A stretch of 64,000 bases of DNA, from contig CM020507.1 in the NCBI GenBank assembly GCA_009823395.1, positions 7,524,501 through 7,588,500 on the forward strand, in the 5' to 3' direction. The notes under the pieces were generated by a model. That model was not told the DNA's origin. It ran no database searches and was given only the letters and a program-made list of their open reading frames with translations. This DNA is from Thamnaconus septentrionalis. Taxonomy: Eukaryota > Chordata > Actinopteri > Tetraodontiformes > Monacanthidae. Shown here in pieces: positions 48,142-61,659 of this stretch (within the stretch, counting starts at the first letter, position 1; each line of letters begins with the position of its first letter). The position numbers were made by a program, and so were the translations under genes.

Positions 48142-50745
48142 CGAAGAAGGTAAAAAAACAAACAGTGGATTTGTTTTAGAGTTTTATCCAGAGCTCACGC
48201 TGGTGGTAGCAGCTTTGTCTGCGTTCACAACTTTATCCCATTCCCCCCCATCTCCCATTTTAAAAAAAAATCTTTTTAATTAGGAGCCGCTTTGATGCCT
48301 GCGATGCTACGTCGTCAGTAGTCCTTTTCAAATCCCTATCTTTCCACTCGTCAAACCAATCTCACAGGAAGCACTTGGGCCAGCAAAATTCCATTTCCCT
48401 TCGCGGGCACACGTTGGAGCCCTCGTGACTATTTAGCTTCACTCTTAATGACAATTTACTCCAACACTTGAGGTGTCTCCACTTTAGCGGAATGCCGATT
48501 TCCGCAAAGTGGGTTTCCACAGTGGAATGAAGCTCCCTGCTGTGCCTGGTAATTACACTTCGCTGGCTTGGCGGTGGCGCAGTCACTGAGTGGCAACTGT
48601 CTCGTTTAAACTGCCGCGGTTGTGTGAAGGCATTTCATCGCTGCCGTCGCAAAACAAATGTGAAAAAGCTCATAACAGTGGGTCCAAGAAGCAGAGAAAT
48701 TCAGCGACTCGCTGGCTACACACACGCACGCGTGCGCACACACGCACATAAAGTAAAAGGCAGTAAAAGCCCATAAAGAGAGCAACCCGTGTGTTGTAAG
48801 GCAGGTGTCAGGTGTTGGAGGAGCAGTAAACTCTGCATAAACTGGATTTACACCTGACCGAAGGGCTGATAAGAGATCTGTGACAAACAGGTTTTCATTT
48901 TTGGCCAAATGTCAGTTTTTTTTCACACCGACTGCAGTCTGATGGTAGTCGAATCGTTTTTCAACCCGTGCGAATGCCGACAACTGGTTTTCAACCTCTG
49001 CGCTCAGAGTAACACCTCGGCATTTGCGAGAGCTATAAAAGACTTTGACTTCGACTCTACGGCACAGAACATTGCCCGAATAGAGCAAGAGCATGGAGCT
49101 GTTGACAGTGAAAAGTGGTTAACAACTCATATGTACTTTCGAAACAGGAGTAAAATAAACACATTTATTGTGGCCTCTAAAAATCTCTTTTAGTCTTAAG
49201 TTTCGACTAAAAAAGCTTTACATTTCATAGACATATTATCCAAAGCCACTGATGATATTTTCTTGAAAGAGCTGTGTGGCAATTTTAGAAAAAAAAGAAA
49301 AAGAGCCTCAAAAAGTGAGAGTGCAAGATCTGAGCAACGTCAGTCTTTTCTAAACAGGCTGCTGTGTCCCTGTTTGGGGACCGGCACTGCTTTTCCGTCG
49401 TTTTTTTTTCTTTAGTCAAAGAGGTTTTTCTGTATTCTCGGAGGCAAAGGAGAAGTACGTGAGTGTCTGACGCCAGTGGGGGAAAAAAAGCTGTTGGATT
49501 AAAGTGAGTCCTTTTGTATGAAATCTGCTACAAATCATTCTGTCCTCACTGCATTTAGATTGCCTGATTTGCACTTGAAATGAAGCATCTTCCTGTACGT
49601 ACCTGGCACTATACGCCGCACCGTTAAGCGATCCTATCTCCTGCCTTTGTTTGAACGCCAAGCCAGCTTGCTGACTGTACGACTTGTAATTTCGCGGTAA
49701 GTGTTCCTAATCTTTCGGTAATTTTCCCCGTCTTTTCGGTAGTTAGATAAGCATCGGGCCGACAGGGCGTCACACGGAGCGAGGACCTTGTATCTTACAA
49801 ACAGCTGTGACAAAGTTAACATCTTCTCTGTCCGTCGCCTTGTTGGAGATCGGAAGATACGACACCTGTACAAAAAGTCCACGATGAAATCAAACGCGTC
49901 AGCATCCAGGTAGGTCCTCTATTACATTCACCATCAACTTGCACGCCACTTGTTTGTAGATATTTTGGCTGATGGCTGATTATTGTGGAAAATGACAAAA
50001 TAACAGAGTAACCCAAAATTCCACATCAAAATCTGGAATTCTTCTACCCTGTTGAATTTATATCACAAAGAATTAAGGTCTGAGGGGAAAGGGGGTGTGG
50101 CTCAGCACTAGTGAAAGCGTATCTAGCGTAATTAAGTGTATTTACTCGCCTAATTAACTCTAACTAATAATCCAACCCTGATTTGAGTTTTTCCCCTTAT
50201 AATAAAAAAAGACAAAACTGTATTCTTATAAAATCAAAGGTGGACTCATAATAATATTTTCATCTACTTGAGACACTGTCATATTGAAACATAGCGGCAG
50301 TGCTTCAGGTCCAATTTGTTTGCTTAGGAAATGGCTGGCAGCACGCTGAGAGCCAGAGGGTAAACACAATTGATGGCAAGCAAAAGTGAAAGGTGTTGAA
50401 ACTGATAGCAACATTTTTACAAGGCAAACGGGTGAAAGGAAAAGAAAAAAAACCCACACATATTTTCACAACCATTAAAGCAGCAAGAAGAGGAAGAAAA
50501 TACAAAGAACAGACAGCCCGCTGTAAAAAAAAAACAAAACACTGTTCCTTACAGAACTAAGTGGTAAACATGCTGACAGCAGGAATGTGCAGAAACCAGA
50601 TACCAGCATCTTCATTCTTTGGAGGAGGAGAAGACAAATTGCTCTACTGTCATCGTACACAGTACACACGGTACACACGGCACACAACAAAATAGCATTT
50701 ACACCCTGAGTACATTGTTCACTTGCATTGAGGGACCAACACTCA

Positions 50746-50893
50746 CCCGGGTCATGCATCGGGTGGGGTGGGGGCGTGGGAGGGGGAGGGTGCCTTGCTC
50801 AATGGCACCTCGGCAGAAGACCTACCAGTTTTATGTTTTTTATCTAGGATGGAGGCTGAACTGGCAACCCTCTGCTTCCCAAAACTAAGCCCC
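50746..50893 (+). mobile_element. SINE-like fragment
   Basis: GTGCCTTGCTCAATGGCACC, CTGGCAACCCTCTGCTTCCC and AAACTAAGCCCC match the degraded tRNA-related segment of a common teleost SINE. It adjoins the element that starts at 50895. Confidence 0.5.
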
Positions 50894-50894
50894 G

Positions 50895-51080
50895 TGTACC
50901 AGTCAAAAGTTATGGACAGACCCTATGAATTTAATGTCTTTTCTTTCATTCTCATGACTATTGACATTGCAGTTTCTCACTGAAGGCATCAAAACTACAT
51001 AGAAATCTGTGGGAAACAAAAGTGTAAAACAACTCAAACACGTTTTAAATTCTTCAAAATAGCCACCTTTTATAAAAAGT
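50895..51080 (+). mobile_element. Non-autonomous DNA element fragment (second copy of the 18012 family)
   Basis: It starts GTGTACCAGTCAAAAGTTAT and GGACAGACCC, contains CATTCTCATGACTATTGACA, and ends with TTCTTCAAAATAGCCACCTT, a stretch very common in fish Tc1-type MITEs. The right end is missing. Confidence 0.6.
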
Positions 51081-51269
51081 ATATTTAGAGTTATTATACA
51101 TATATCTTACTCATATAGATATATATGTGTGTATGTGTATTTATTTGTTGGACAATAAGGAATACAGAAGAACCCAAAGAATTATCAATGCAAATGCACA
51201 CACAAACAACCACATGAGGCGTGTCGTGCTGTGATTTTAATCACACACACACACACACACCCCCTTAGC

Positions 51270-51560
51270 ATGACGGTATGAGCAGTCCTGCCGCTGACCT
51301 TACGAGTGGCTCCGCGCAACAACATCATATTACACAACTCGACGTGGCCCCCGAGAGTCGGCAGCCTCTCAAGCTCGTCCACAAAGAACGCGGCGTTCAC
51401 GGCGCTCATAAACCCGGCCTCTTCAGCGAGCACTTGAACGCGGCGGCGGGAGAGATGAAAGCGGCGCGCCGACGCTTCGAAAGACGAGGAGATCAGAGGC
51501 AGCTTCACCGCGTTTTATCGCGGCATTAAGAGAGTGTCTCGAGAAGGAAACAGGAGCGAG
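51270..51560. promoter_or_regulatory. CpG-rich block of unknown role
   Basis: Dense CG dinucleotides (GAACGCGGCGTTCACGGCGC, GCGGCGCGCCGACGCTTCG) between AT-rich flanks. Open frames run through it on both strands (minus 51185-51508, plus 51278-51529), but neither resembles a protein I know. It could be a promoter, an unrecognised exon or a CpG-rich conserved element. Confidence 0.35.
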
Positions 51561-51979
51561 CGGAGGTGAAACGCGGAACTTTGTGTCCTTCTTGAAAGGA
51601 CTCGTAGTCCCCTCTCACACCAGTGGAGGTATTTTATCCATTTTTTCTTTACTAATTTTCTAAGAATAAGCCCCCACCACTGAAGATATAGAATGTGCAC
51701 AAACTACAAACAGTATCCTGTGTGTGTGTGTCATTGTGTATTTACCCGAGTTGCACGTACTAACATTCACTGGTACTCTAAACGTAAATATATTTACCTT
51801 AGCCGAGTCGAGGTGTAGAACTTTAGAACTCCAGAACTTTATTGACACACCGGAACATCCCACACAATCCAACACGTGCAATCCGAACGCCCCCAGCGGC
51901 CACTAAGGGAAACACGTGCTCACAGTGCGCCACACCGCAGACTGCAGTTCATTATACAACATGTAGTTCCTCGTTAGAA

Positions 51980-52385
51980 CAGCGGTGGGCAAACATTTTG
52001 ACTGGTGGGCCACAGTGGGTTCTAAAATTTGACAAGGGGGGCGGAGCAGGAGCAGATGGATGGAGTGTTTAGGTGACCCACCTCAAAGGAGAAAATAATA
52101 TATCACGGGATATGTACAAAACGTGTTTTAATGTCGATTGAAAATGAACATAAGCAAAGTTATGACAAAAAAAAAAAAAATCTCTTTGACGTCCTCTTTG
52201 TTGAAGTGACTCTTAAAACACTGAAAATGAAATGGATGAAATACAGCCTTTTCTAGTACCAACAGTTACTGCTTTTTAAACGCATTGGGAGTTATTTTAA
52301 TCTTTAGGATACCAAGTTCAGCAGGCCAGAGTAAAAAGTTTAACAAGCCATGTATGGCCCCCGGGCTGTAGTTTGCCCAACCCTG
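51980..52385 (+). mobile_element. hAT-like non-autonomous element with 8-bp target duplication, 406 bp
   Basis: The left end CAGCGGTGGGCAAAC and the right end GTTTGCCCAACCCTG are inverted repeats. The flanks are CGTTAGAA (51972-51979) and TGTTAGAA (52386-52393), 7 of 8 identical, the target-site duplication length of hAT elements. No transposase frame, so it needs an enzyme supplied from elsewhere. Confidence 0.85.
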
Positions 52386-52984
52386 TGTTAGAAGCACCTG
52401 AATTGTGGACAGATGAGCAGATCAGTCCTTCTTCTACTCTGGTTGAGAACAGCAAGGTCTCTATAGTTGTTTTTTGTTTTTTCTTTCTGTTCATCATCAT
52501 TCACACAATCCTGTGTGAATTTGTACAATTACCGCTGCACCTCGTTAGCCCTGTGACTGCCGGCCGGCAGCGTGCTCCAAACTCCAAAAGCAGCCTGTGA
52601 ATTATTCGTTTTTAGCTGACGACACATTCTATTGCCGTCTTGTTGTCCCGTGTTTAATGTTGCTGCGTGTGTTTATGGCGCCATTCGAGCTATTTTCAAA
52701 TGGCGTTGTTTGGCCCGACTTACCGGGACAATAAAGGTGGCTGGGTGGATTACAGGGACCTTGCAGGCTCCAGAACAGAGCGTAGCCTGTGCTGCGTTTG
52801 CACTATCACGCCGCCTCCTCGAGCGCCTTGTACAGAAATAGCAGCGAATACACAATTTCCTCCCTACAGACACTTTATGTACTCGATTTCCTCTCTTCTG
52901 AGCAACTCTCTCAGTTTGTTCCGCTCCGCCACTCCTCCCTGCCCTTACAGTATGTTGTTTTGACATCTCTCTCTCTCTCTTTCT

Positions 52985-53096
52985 CTCTCTCCCTCCATCT
53001 GTTGCACTCTGTCATTTCTGTACGTCCCGGCGCCAGCTGGTGGATGCGCCGCAGCCGGAGTGACTCATGGCAGCAGCGATGGCGGCTGCGGTCCAG
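52985..53096 (+). CDS. Candidate plus-strand first exon with start codon (10 coding codons)
   Basis: A CpG-rich block ends with ATG at 53067-53069 and codons reading MAAAMAAAVQ up to CAG at 53094-53096, followed by the donor GTATTTGT. An in-frame TGA lies two codons upstream (53061-53063), so the ATG would be a true start. A (CT)n pyrimidine tract precedes it. Alanine-rich short starts before a long first intron are common. No downstream exon was found within the window, so the gene is unconfirmed. Confidence 0.3.
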
Positions 53097-54329
53097 GTAT
53101 TTGTCTGTGCCGTTGGTTAACTGGCTGGTGGAGCCCGCCGTCCACCGTCGACGCTGTCGCTTTGCCGCCCCGCAATGCTAATAACCTTTAGGAAAATATC
53201 CCGCTAGTGGGCTGTAGATTGCTGGCATCTCGTTCAATAAAGATGCTTAATAGCTCTGGGACCTCAGCATCCCACACGCTGTAGAAACTATTTAGAGATT
53301 ATAGCCTTGGTAGTCTCTAGATTTCTTTTTAATATTATTATTATTATTGTTATTATTATTATAACAATGCTGCAGGAAGAATCTGCAGTTCTATACCCAT
53401 GTAAATGACCTCTCTCAACGTCTAATAGTTTCTTTTCAAATCATCTTTCTTTTTTCATATAGTTTTATTCTATGTTGTGCATGCTGAGTGATAGATGACT
53501 TTCAGCAGACAAGAAGAAAAACAAGAAATACAGAATGATTAAAGTAGCGCTCAAAGGAAGAACAGGCCTTTGAGCCCTGCTTTAATTTCCACCTGTAGTG
53601 ACATGCTGCCCAGCTTTCAGTGTACTAAATAATGTACTAAAAAAGTAAAAAAGTTACATTAATGAAACAATAAATTGGTTGATAATTTTGCAAAAATGAA
53701 AAAGTTGTACAAAATAATCTGATCTAAACTGACCAGAGGTCTTACACGAGCCTCTTACATGAACGACCACTTTAAACCACTTGAACTTGCAGACGTCTCG
53801 CTCTCACCGCCGCCTCTGGCAGGCGAGCAGAACAATCCGAAGACTTCTTTCGAGTTAGTCCAACTTGGGCGCTACAACAACCCCTCCGAAGTGATCAGAT
53901 AAATTCCTCAAGGTGGACGGCGAGAACGTGAGTGCGTTGGGCATGGCGGGCAGCGCACCGCTGTGAGCATTTTTCGAGAAATAATTGGCTTTCGCGTCGT
54001 TGCGTTTGAAGTGCCCTTAACAAATCGCGCATATTCGCGAACCCGCTATTTATCTGCTGTTTTAATTAAGCCGTACGTCCATGTCGCCGCTGAGAAAGTA
54101 CAACATTTCTTATCTGTTTATGAAAGGAAGCCGGAGCTGCTGCTGGAGACAGAGCGAAAAAAAAAAAAAAAAATAAAATAAATAAGGAATGTGCTGAAGT
54201 AATCATCACATCTATCCTCACCTTGCAGGGTCCGCCTACGAGTCCGGCAAGTTTTCATGAAATAACTTTTTAAATTGTGTTTGACAACCTCAGCTCAGCA
54301 ATCCCCCTCCCCCCTCCCACCACGATGCC

Positions 54330-54640
54330 GAGCGTCCCGCCTTCCACGCGGTGCATTCACGGCGGCCGGCAACATCTGAAAGAGCGACTTAATCAGCCCC
54401 GCGCAATGAGATTGGCTCCACACAAAAGTTTTAATTAGTGCCGTTTCTCTTAATCTGCGAGACGACTGGCAAAGTCACGAGAGAGATCGGGGCGGTGAGA
54501 TAGAGACGGCGAGCCGCAGATTCACTCGGGCCCCGCCCCTCCGCTTCCTCCTTCCACCCTCCTCCGCTGCTCCGCTGTTTCGATGAGTCATCATCATCAC
54601 GCGACAGAGCCCCGATTCTAATCGCCCGCCTGCACCTGCT
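54330..54640. promoter_or_regulatory. Candidate conserved non-coding or CpG-rich regulatory block
   Basis: CG-containing complex sequence with homeodomain-type cores: GAGCGACTTAATCAGCC, GTTTTAATTAGTGCCG, TCTTAATCTGCGAGACG, followed by GCCCCGCCCCTCCGC, a GC-box. No recognisable exon. Confidence 0.3.
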
Positions 54641-55774
54641 GCCGGTTTGCGTTCCAGTGACAAACAGCGAAGATAATGGAGGCTGAGAAGTGGTGCTGCC
54701 TCGCCTTCTCTGCAGAAACAACAGTGGCGCGTCCACGCAGTCCTACGGCGCAACTGGAAAACAACAACAACAACAACAACAACAAAAAACACGGCATGTG
54801 CACCAAAGTCGTAAGTAACATCGTTCAAGTGGGTTGCCGTAAAGACATTTAGGCTGCAGTCAACGCTAGTATATTGACAAATGACACTGGGTGAACAACT
54901 GGGCTACACTGCTAGCTAAGAACGCATTCATGTTGTCTTCTGTGATTACAGGTCTTTATTTTTAAGTGGGAGGACAGTAGAGGTGTCAAAAGTATTCACT
55001 TTTTGTACTTTAAAATTAAAATTCTGGGTATATATAAAAGCCGAGGTACTCCAAAATAATCTTACTCGAATATATGATCCAATTTTACATTTAACTACTC
55101 AACAGCGTAGTTGAAATGGCTCCACTTTAAGCAACAACGACTATAATAAATAACAAGTGAATTACTTTGAACAGAATTTGTATCTTAACACTAGGGAGTA
55201 AAAGTAAAAAGTTGACAGAAAAAGAAATACTCACACTCAATCCTTGCGTAGTAGTGAAGTATTTGTACTTTGTCACTTCCCACCTCTGGAGGACGTTTTT
55301 TTTTTTTTTTTTAAATATGTATATATATATATATAAAAAGCAGTATAAACCATACTCAGCATTGGCACACAGTCTCACTGTGACTTGCCTGAACAAAAAG
55401 TGACTCGTGCAGTCTGGCCTTGTTTTGTCACAGCAGAATAACAAACTTTTACTATTTCACCTTGGCCGTGGGGGATGTTTGGTTGCCCACGAAGGAGATC
55501 CCGATAAAAGGAGTCGTTAATTTCTGCAACGTTAAGTACAGTAAGATGAAGAAATATGAACTACCCACAAGTTTCCTCCCAACAGTACACCGGTGCAGAG
55601 AAAGTACTGCTGTCGCCCCCGAGGAACCTAAACTCAAATCTTTTCTTCTTGAGGAGGGAACAATCCTGAGTCTCTGTCACCTTATAGACTGAAGACTGAG
55701 CAAGAGTCCACATATTTCTAGTCATTTACTGGATTTTGGAACAACTTATGTTTAAGTTTTTATACCATGTAGAG

Positions 55775-55960
55775 CAGGCATGGGCAATCTACAGCCTGGG
55801 GGCAATCAAAGGCCTGTTAAGATTTTAATCCGGCCCATTTAACTTGAAAAAATTATATTAATTGTATTAATTATATTAATTGTAAGTAAAACGTTAAAAA
55901 AACAGAGCTTTTATATTCTCATTTTCTTGTGTTTTGAATGACTTTGCCATACATAACCCT
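55775..55960 (+). mobile_element. hAT-like element, left end
   Basis: It begins CAGGCATGGGCAATCTACAG, then CCTGGGGGCAATC and TTTAATCCGGCCCATTTAAC, matching the 5' part of the same fish hAT-like group. The right end was not located. Confidence 0.5.
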
Positions 55961-56261
55961 GAGCCTCTCTGCAGTCTCAACTGAATTAATGAAGACACAT
56001 TAACGCACTGACATTTTCTAAACTGTGTCTCTGAGGCCAGAGTGAAGTGGCGCTGAAACCACAGAAGCAATCAGAGTGAGCGAGCTGAGCAGTGATTATT
56101 TTTTTTCTCTAAATGTGATTTTACTTGATTTTATTTTTTTACCTCTCAATTTCTTTTTGATGTTGATGAGCAGGTCTTATCACACGGGCTGCACGTCCAT
56201 TTCAATTCAACACGCAGCACAAAGGGAAAAAAAAACCTTCAGCGAGATGCGAGAGTCTGCT

Positions 56262-56345
56262 CGCTCGCCCGCTCGCTCGCTCGGACCGACAGCGGAGCAG
56301 TAATTGGAAAGCTTAATTGAGGAGAGATGGCATCTTGTTAATTGA
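56262..56345. promoter_or_regulatory. Candidate regulatory block with three homeodomain-type cores
   Basis: CAGTAATTGGAAAGCTTAATTG and TTGTTAATTGAATTAGCAG put three or four TAATT cores within 60 bp, next to a run of CTCGCTCGC repeats. Composition-based inference. Confidence 0.25.
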
Positions 56346-56595
56346 ATTAGCAGCGGAGGAGGGTGCGTGTGTGGGGGTGTGGGGGTTCTTGGTAGTGGAA
56401 ATGAAAGTGTCAATTCATGACAATGTCATGGAGTGACATTGAAGAGAGTGAGAGGAAGAGAGTGCAGAAGGGAGAGAGAGAGAAAGAGAGAGCGGCAGGG
56501 AGACAGACATGGACTTCAACAGGAGAGGGCGAAACGGCACTTTGGTGGGAGAGAGGCTGATGGGTGGGCGAGGGGGGGAGAGGGTGAAGAGGAGG

Positions 56596-56743
<148 letters not shown>

Positions 56744-56956
56744 GCCGCTGGAGAACAACATACCTGCGCAAAAAAGATCAAGTCTGAGCGATTTCAAGGT
56801 TACCGTGCTGACTGCCTCACACACACACACACACACACACAGAGTTAAACCCCGTGCATGGTGCAGCAGGGGACCCCTGGGGAAAAAGCTGATGGCCGAT
56901 TACAGTTACAGCTAAGTGAACTGTGTCCTATTTCAGAGACATCAATGTCAAGATAC

Positions 56957-56958
<2 letters not shown>

Positions 56959-56992
<34 letters not shown>
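56959..56992. repeat. (GT)n microsatellite
   Basis: About 34 bp of uninterrupted GT. A (CA)n run lies at 56818-56840, the inverted sense, about 120 bp away. Confidence 0.95.
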
Positions 56993-56997
<5 letters not shown>

Positions 56998-58262
56998 GGT
57001 TAGATGGTTAAGGCGTGTTTGTGACATTTTCTGAGACACAATACAAAAGGACCCAATAATGGTGAACCTTTCATCACTTGTCCTGAATTATCATGAATTA
57101 GAGTTTATTTTTTCTATTCCTTACAGTATTTAGCATTTTAAACATCTTTTTAAGACCTTGAATATTTCATTTTGTAACATCATATTTTGCTAAGATTTTT
57201 TTGGTTTGTTAAAAACAATAAAATACATAAAAATGATGATGATTATGATTATTATTAGTAATAATAACAACAACAACAACAATAATAATACATTGGTAAT
57301 TGATAATTTCAATGTGATCACACGACAAAACTTTCAGATCAAAATGTTTTCAAATGGACAATTGCATACTTAATGCAATTTAAATTATTGATATATCAAT
57401 TTAACAAAAAAAATGCAAAAATTATAAATGTGGACCATGAAGTCAACAATAATTTAACCTCAACGCTTTCATGCCCGTCACTCATTCATAAATTGCCACA
57501 AACTGCTTATGTAATTTTAATTTTTGTAGTCTGTGAGTCAACCTATTAACTGATTAAGTAGTCCGGTAACTCACCAGAGGGGGCAGTCACACACCAGTCT
57601 GGCTGCAGAGTCTCTGTGGACTTCTCTCCATAAAGAACAAGAATCATCACGTGGACAGAAAACTGTGAGGAGAGAAAAAAATATATTCTTTGAGACACAT
57701 TTACCTCGGCCACTTCCCTCTGTGTTAAACCCCAACCTCATTTAAATCACACTCATCTCTGTTCTTTTTTACTGTTTAATCAGAGTGGACGGAGGTTTTT
57801 AAGACTGAGCTTTCTTTTCACAAGGCTCCGTCACCGTCGTGACGAGATACAAGGACGTCCTTTTCAAACAAAAAAAAAGATTTGACTCATTTAAAAAGCT
57901 GCCGCGACTCATCCCTCCTCTTCCTCTCATTCACTTTGTTAATATTTTCATCAAAATGTGATGGAAGCAACCGTAAAGCTGCACTTCTCCAGAGGGCTGT
58001 GAAGATGCCCTGCAGCCTCTCTGGCCCCTCCCTCCCTCCATACCTCCCCCCTTCCACTCCAGCCACCTCATCTCTGCCTTCCCGCATGCTTTTTTCTTTT
58101 TTTGAACGCACCTCTTTTTCCACATCACTCTATTTGCTCTCTGTCGGCTCGCTCACTTCTTTATTCCCTGGATCTTCTCCTCATCCCTCCATGCCTCCAT
58201 CCCTCCTCCCTCCTCCCTCCGTCGGCCTCCCTCGGTCCCCGTCTGTCAATGGAGTGCCTCCA

Positions 58263-58560
58263 TAGCAGGACACTGCCGAATAACAGCGGCCATTATGCAA
58301 ATCTGCCCCTTATTCACTTTGTATAAAAGTGACAATAATAATAAAAAAAAAAGCCTCTTCCGTCAGGGGTCAGAACAAATCTGCAGTGGGCGACGCGCTC
58401 GAGAGATGAAAGACACCTGAGCAGATTCATATTTTACTTCTTTCGCTACGTTTGCATAAGTGTGGCATTTTCCCAAATCAATATTTTTACGCGCCGCACC
58501 GCACATTGTACGCGAACGTATTCGAATAATGGCCTTAACGTACGCTGCAGTGAAAGCTTT
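58263..58560. promoter_or_regulatory. Candidate regulatory block with a perfect octamer motif
   Basis: ATGCAAAT at 58295-58302 is the POU-factor octamer, within CGGCCATTATGCAAATCTGC. CG-containing complex sequence (ACGCGCCGCACCGCACATTG) continues to 58560. No recognised coding exon. Confidence 0.3.
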
Positions 58561-58829
58561 GACATTTTGCTGATGCGGTAAAAATGTTCCAGCACATAAG
58601 GGGTGATCCACTTATGTTTTTGATGCATCTAAAAACTCCTCCTGTCAATTTATTTCAAAGAGCCTGTGGAATGATTTATTAAGACGGTGACTTAAATTCC
58701 TCTTCAGAAAGTCTCTCGAGGTCAGAGACTGACTTCTTTCAGGAAGGAATGTCCACTACATGTTTTGAAGGCCCAATTGTTCTTATCTTATTCTGTTATT
58801 AATTCTAGTAATTCTCGTAAAATCTCATC

Positions 58830-58985
58830 CAGCGGAATGTTACGAGAATTATGTGCTCATGCGCTTCACGCCATTCAGTGGGAACCCCTGCAAATGGCAA
58901 TTGTACTTTCTAAAATTGTCGAAATTTTAGAAATATCGCTTTTTTTTCTTTTGCGAAAAAGCTGTAATGGAAACGCAGCTAGAGA
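58830..58985. repeat. Interspersed repeat fragment related to the one at 15318
   Basis: It ends GTAATGGAAACGCAGCTAGA, the reverse complement of the AGCTGCGTTTCCAT start at 15318. The interior is AT-rich with TTCTAAAATTGTCGAAATTTT. Boundaries are approximate. Confidence 0.45.
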
Positions 58986-60336
58986 GGCAAAATCCAGGAA
59001 GAGCCTCAAGCACCTCATGTTGAATCTCATTGGGTGGATATTAAGGAGATGGATGTAGGGAGAGCTCTCCATTGGTCTAGTGTTGACACGTTTCTCTCCC
59101 CCTGCTGGTTGGCTGCTGAACAGGTTAAAAAAAAAAATCTTCTCGTCTCCTTAGCCCCAGTGATTTCAGGACGTGTCACAAAAATCATCAGCCTTGAGGG
59201 AAAAATATTACTGTGTCAAAGTGTCAAAATAACAATCTAAAAGCCTCCTGTGTGATCAGATGCTGAGTTTTCCCAGCATGACTATCAGTCTTCTAACTCT
59301 AACTTGAACTCACACCTCAGGGTTTGATCTTCACTCTGCGGTCCCTGGCTGAACATGACATCATCAACACAAGATGGCAGTATTAAAGTGACTAAGAGGC
59401 AGCATCAGCAGCCCAAGTCACACCCCCCAACCCCCCAACTCCCCTCAGTTTTAATTGATTTGGACAGAATATGTTCCCCCGATAGAAATCCCCTCCGCAC
59501 CGCGCTCTACAATTGCCGGTGAATAATTAAAATCTTGGTTTACAACAAAACATACATGCCACAGGAACATAATTACAAACATGTCGACTGTGGCCGTTCG
59601 TAGTGTTTTTTCCCCTCCTGCAGTCGAGGAAGGGAATTGGAAATGATGCAAAAGGAGAGAGAAAAAAATCAGGTTTGAGTCACGGGAAAAAAAGAGTGTT
59701 AAGAAGAAAAGAAGAGCCGGGGGAGGCGAGCGGAGGAGAAGAGATGAGTGCATTTGCTCGGTGAAACGCTCCAAAGCAATCAACCGCGGCAAATTAATGC
59801 CTCTCACTTTGGAGAGGGGCGAGGGAGGGAGCAGTGGAAGGAGGGAGGAGGGAGAGGAAAAAAGAAAAGAGGAAAAAAAACAACAGAGAAACTCTTGCGG
59901 ACGCTGGAGTGGAAGTGGGGGAAAGAGGAGGAGTGAGGCGGGAGAGGAAGATCCCCGATTCTCTGTCCGTCCCTGCCGGTGGAGGCTGGCGCGGCACTGA
60001 TGCTCTGATAGACGATCAGTCACTCCAGATTCTGGCGGTTCTCCTCCTCAAGTTCTCCTCACCTGCTGCTCCCCCCAGCCTCACCTCCCATTCTCCTCTT
60101 CCCCCTCCTCCACCTCATCCTCTTCCTCCTGCTCCCCCTCTTCATCCTCTTTCTCTTCCTTCTCCTTCACCATGTCAGCCTCCGCCCCTTCCACCTCCTC
60201 CTCCTCTTATCCCCCCTCCCCGTCCGCTTTTCCCTCCTCCTCCCCCTCCTCCCACCTCGGCTTAAACTTTCAACTTCCTGCCTGTCCTTGTCACTCCTCC
60301 CTGTGGCCTCTGCGGACCTCTGAGAAGCGCATGCGC

Positions 60337-60591
<255 letters not shown>

Positions 60592-61605
60592 CCATGCACG
60601 TACATACACACACACACTCTGACCGCAGAGGGCTTGTTCGGGAGCGCAGCGTGTTGTGTACCGGGCCGCGGCGCCACAGGTATAAACAAGGGGTTGAAAA
60701 ATGGGCCTCCACTGCGAGAGCAGGCGAGAGGATTGATCTCCGTCTCGTCTCCTCCTCGTGTTTCTCTTCCCCTCGTCCTCTCATCTCCCCTCGTTTCCGC
60801 CTTCCTCAGCTTCGGCTCCTTTTTTTTTTTTTTCTCCTCGTCTCATCCCGTTGTCTTCCTTAACCGGCCCAGTTCTCGGCCTCACTTCCTGTCTCTAATT
60901 TTTTCCTCCGTACAGGGAAAAAACGTCCATACAGAAATAAAAGATTTCTGACTTGTAAGGGATGTGCGAAAAAAAAAAATACTGAATGAATGAATCAACC
61001 AACCAGCCACAGTTTAAATCGATCAATAAATGCTTGAGGTCCGGCCAGACGACTCAGGAAGATGAAGGAAATGAAAATGTAAATTTCTGTCTGTTGGCAA
61101 TAAAATGAAGGACCGGGTTGTGTTTATCTTGCGCTGCATCTCAATTAACTTTGCGGCGGCGGCACCAGTCTGTCCGCCGTACACGAACTTGTGCATAATG
61201 CAAAGTGTAAACTGTCTCTACCTTCTTGCAACCTGCTACTAACAGACACAGAAACATCGGATTTGGGGAATTCAGAACACGTTTGATTGGGCTAATTCTC
61301 TCCAGCTGGCCCGGATAAACACTTTCAACCCTTCTGTTCACTTTCCTTTCCTCCCTCACCTTTTCTATTCTGCGCTACCCCATCCCCCATCTTTTCCTTT
61401 CCTTCATTCCCTTCTTTTCACTTTCTTTCCTTTTCACTTCTGCTCCCCCCCTCATCTGTGCAATTTTCCTCCGCTTTCCTTTCCTCCCTCACCCTTCCAT
61501 CCCTGACTTCTCCCTTCCTCAATTCTCTTTATCAGGTTCTGACAGCAATAGAAGGTGTCCAATAAAAAGAGACATAAAAACGCAATCCATGTCGGAGCTC
61601 AATGC

Positions 61606-61620
61606 ACACACACACGCACG

Positions 61621-61652
<32 letters not shown>

Positions 61653-61659
61653 CACACAT
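61606..61659. repeat. (CA)n microsatellite
   Basis: CA dinucleotides with CGCA interruptions. Further short (GT)n runs lie at 61886-61911 and 63906-63931, and (CA)n runs at 62040-62062 and 62178-62192. Confidence 0.9.
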
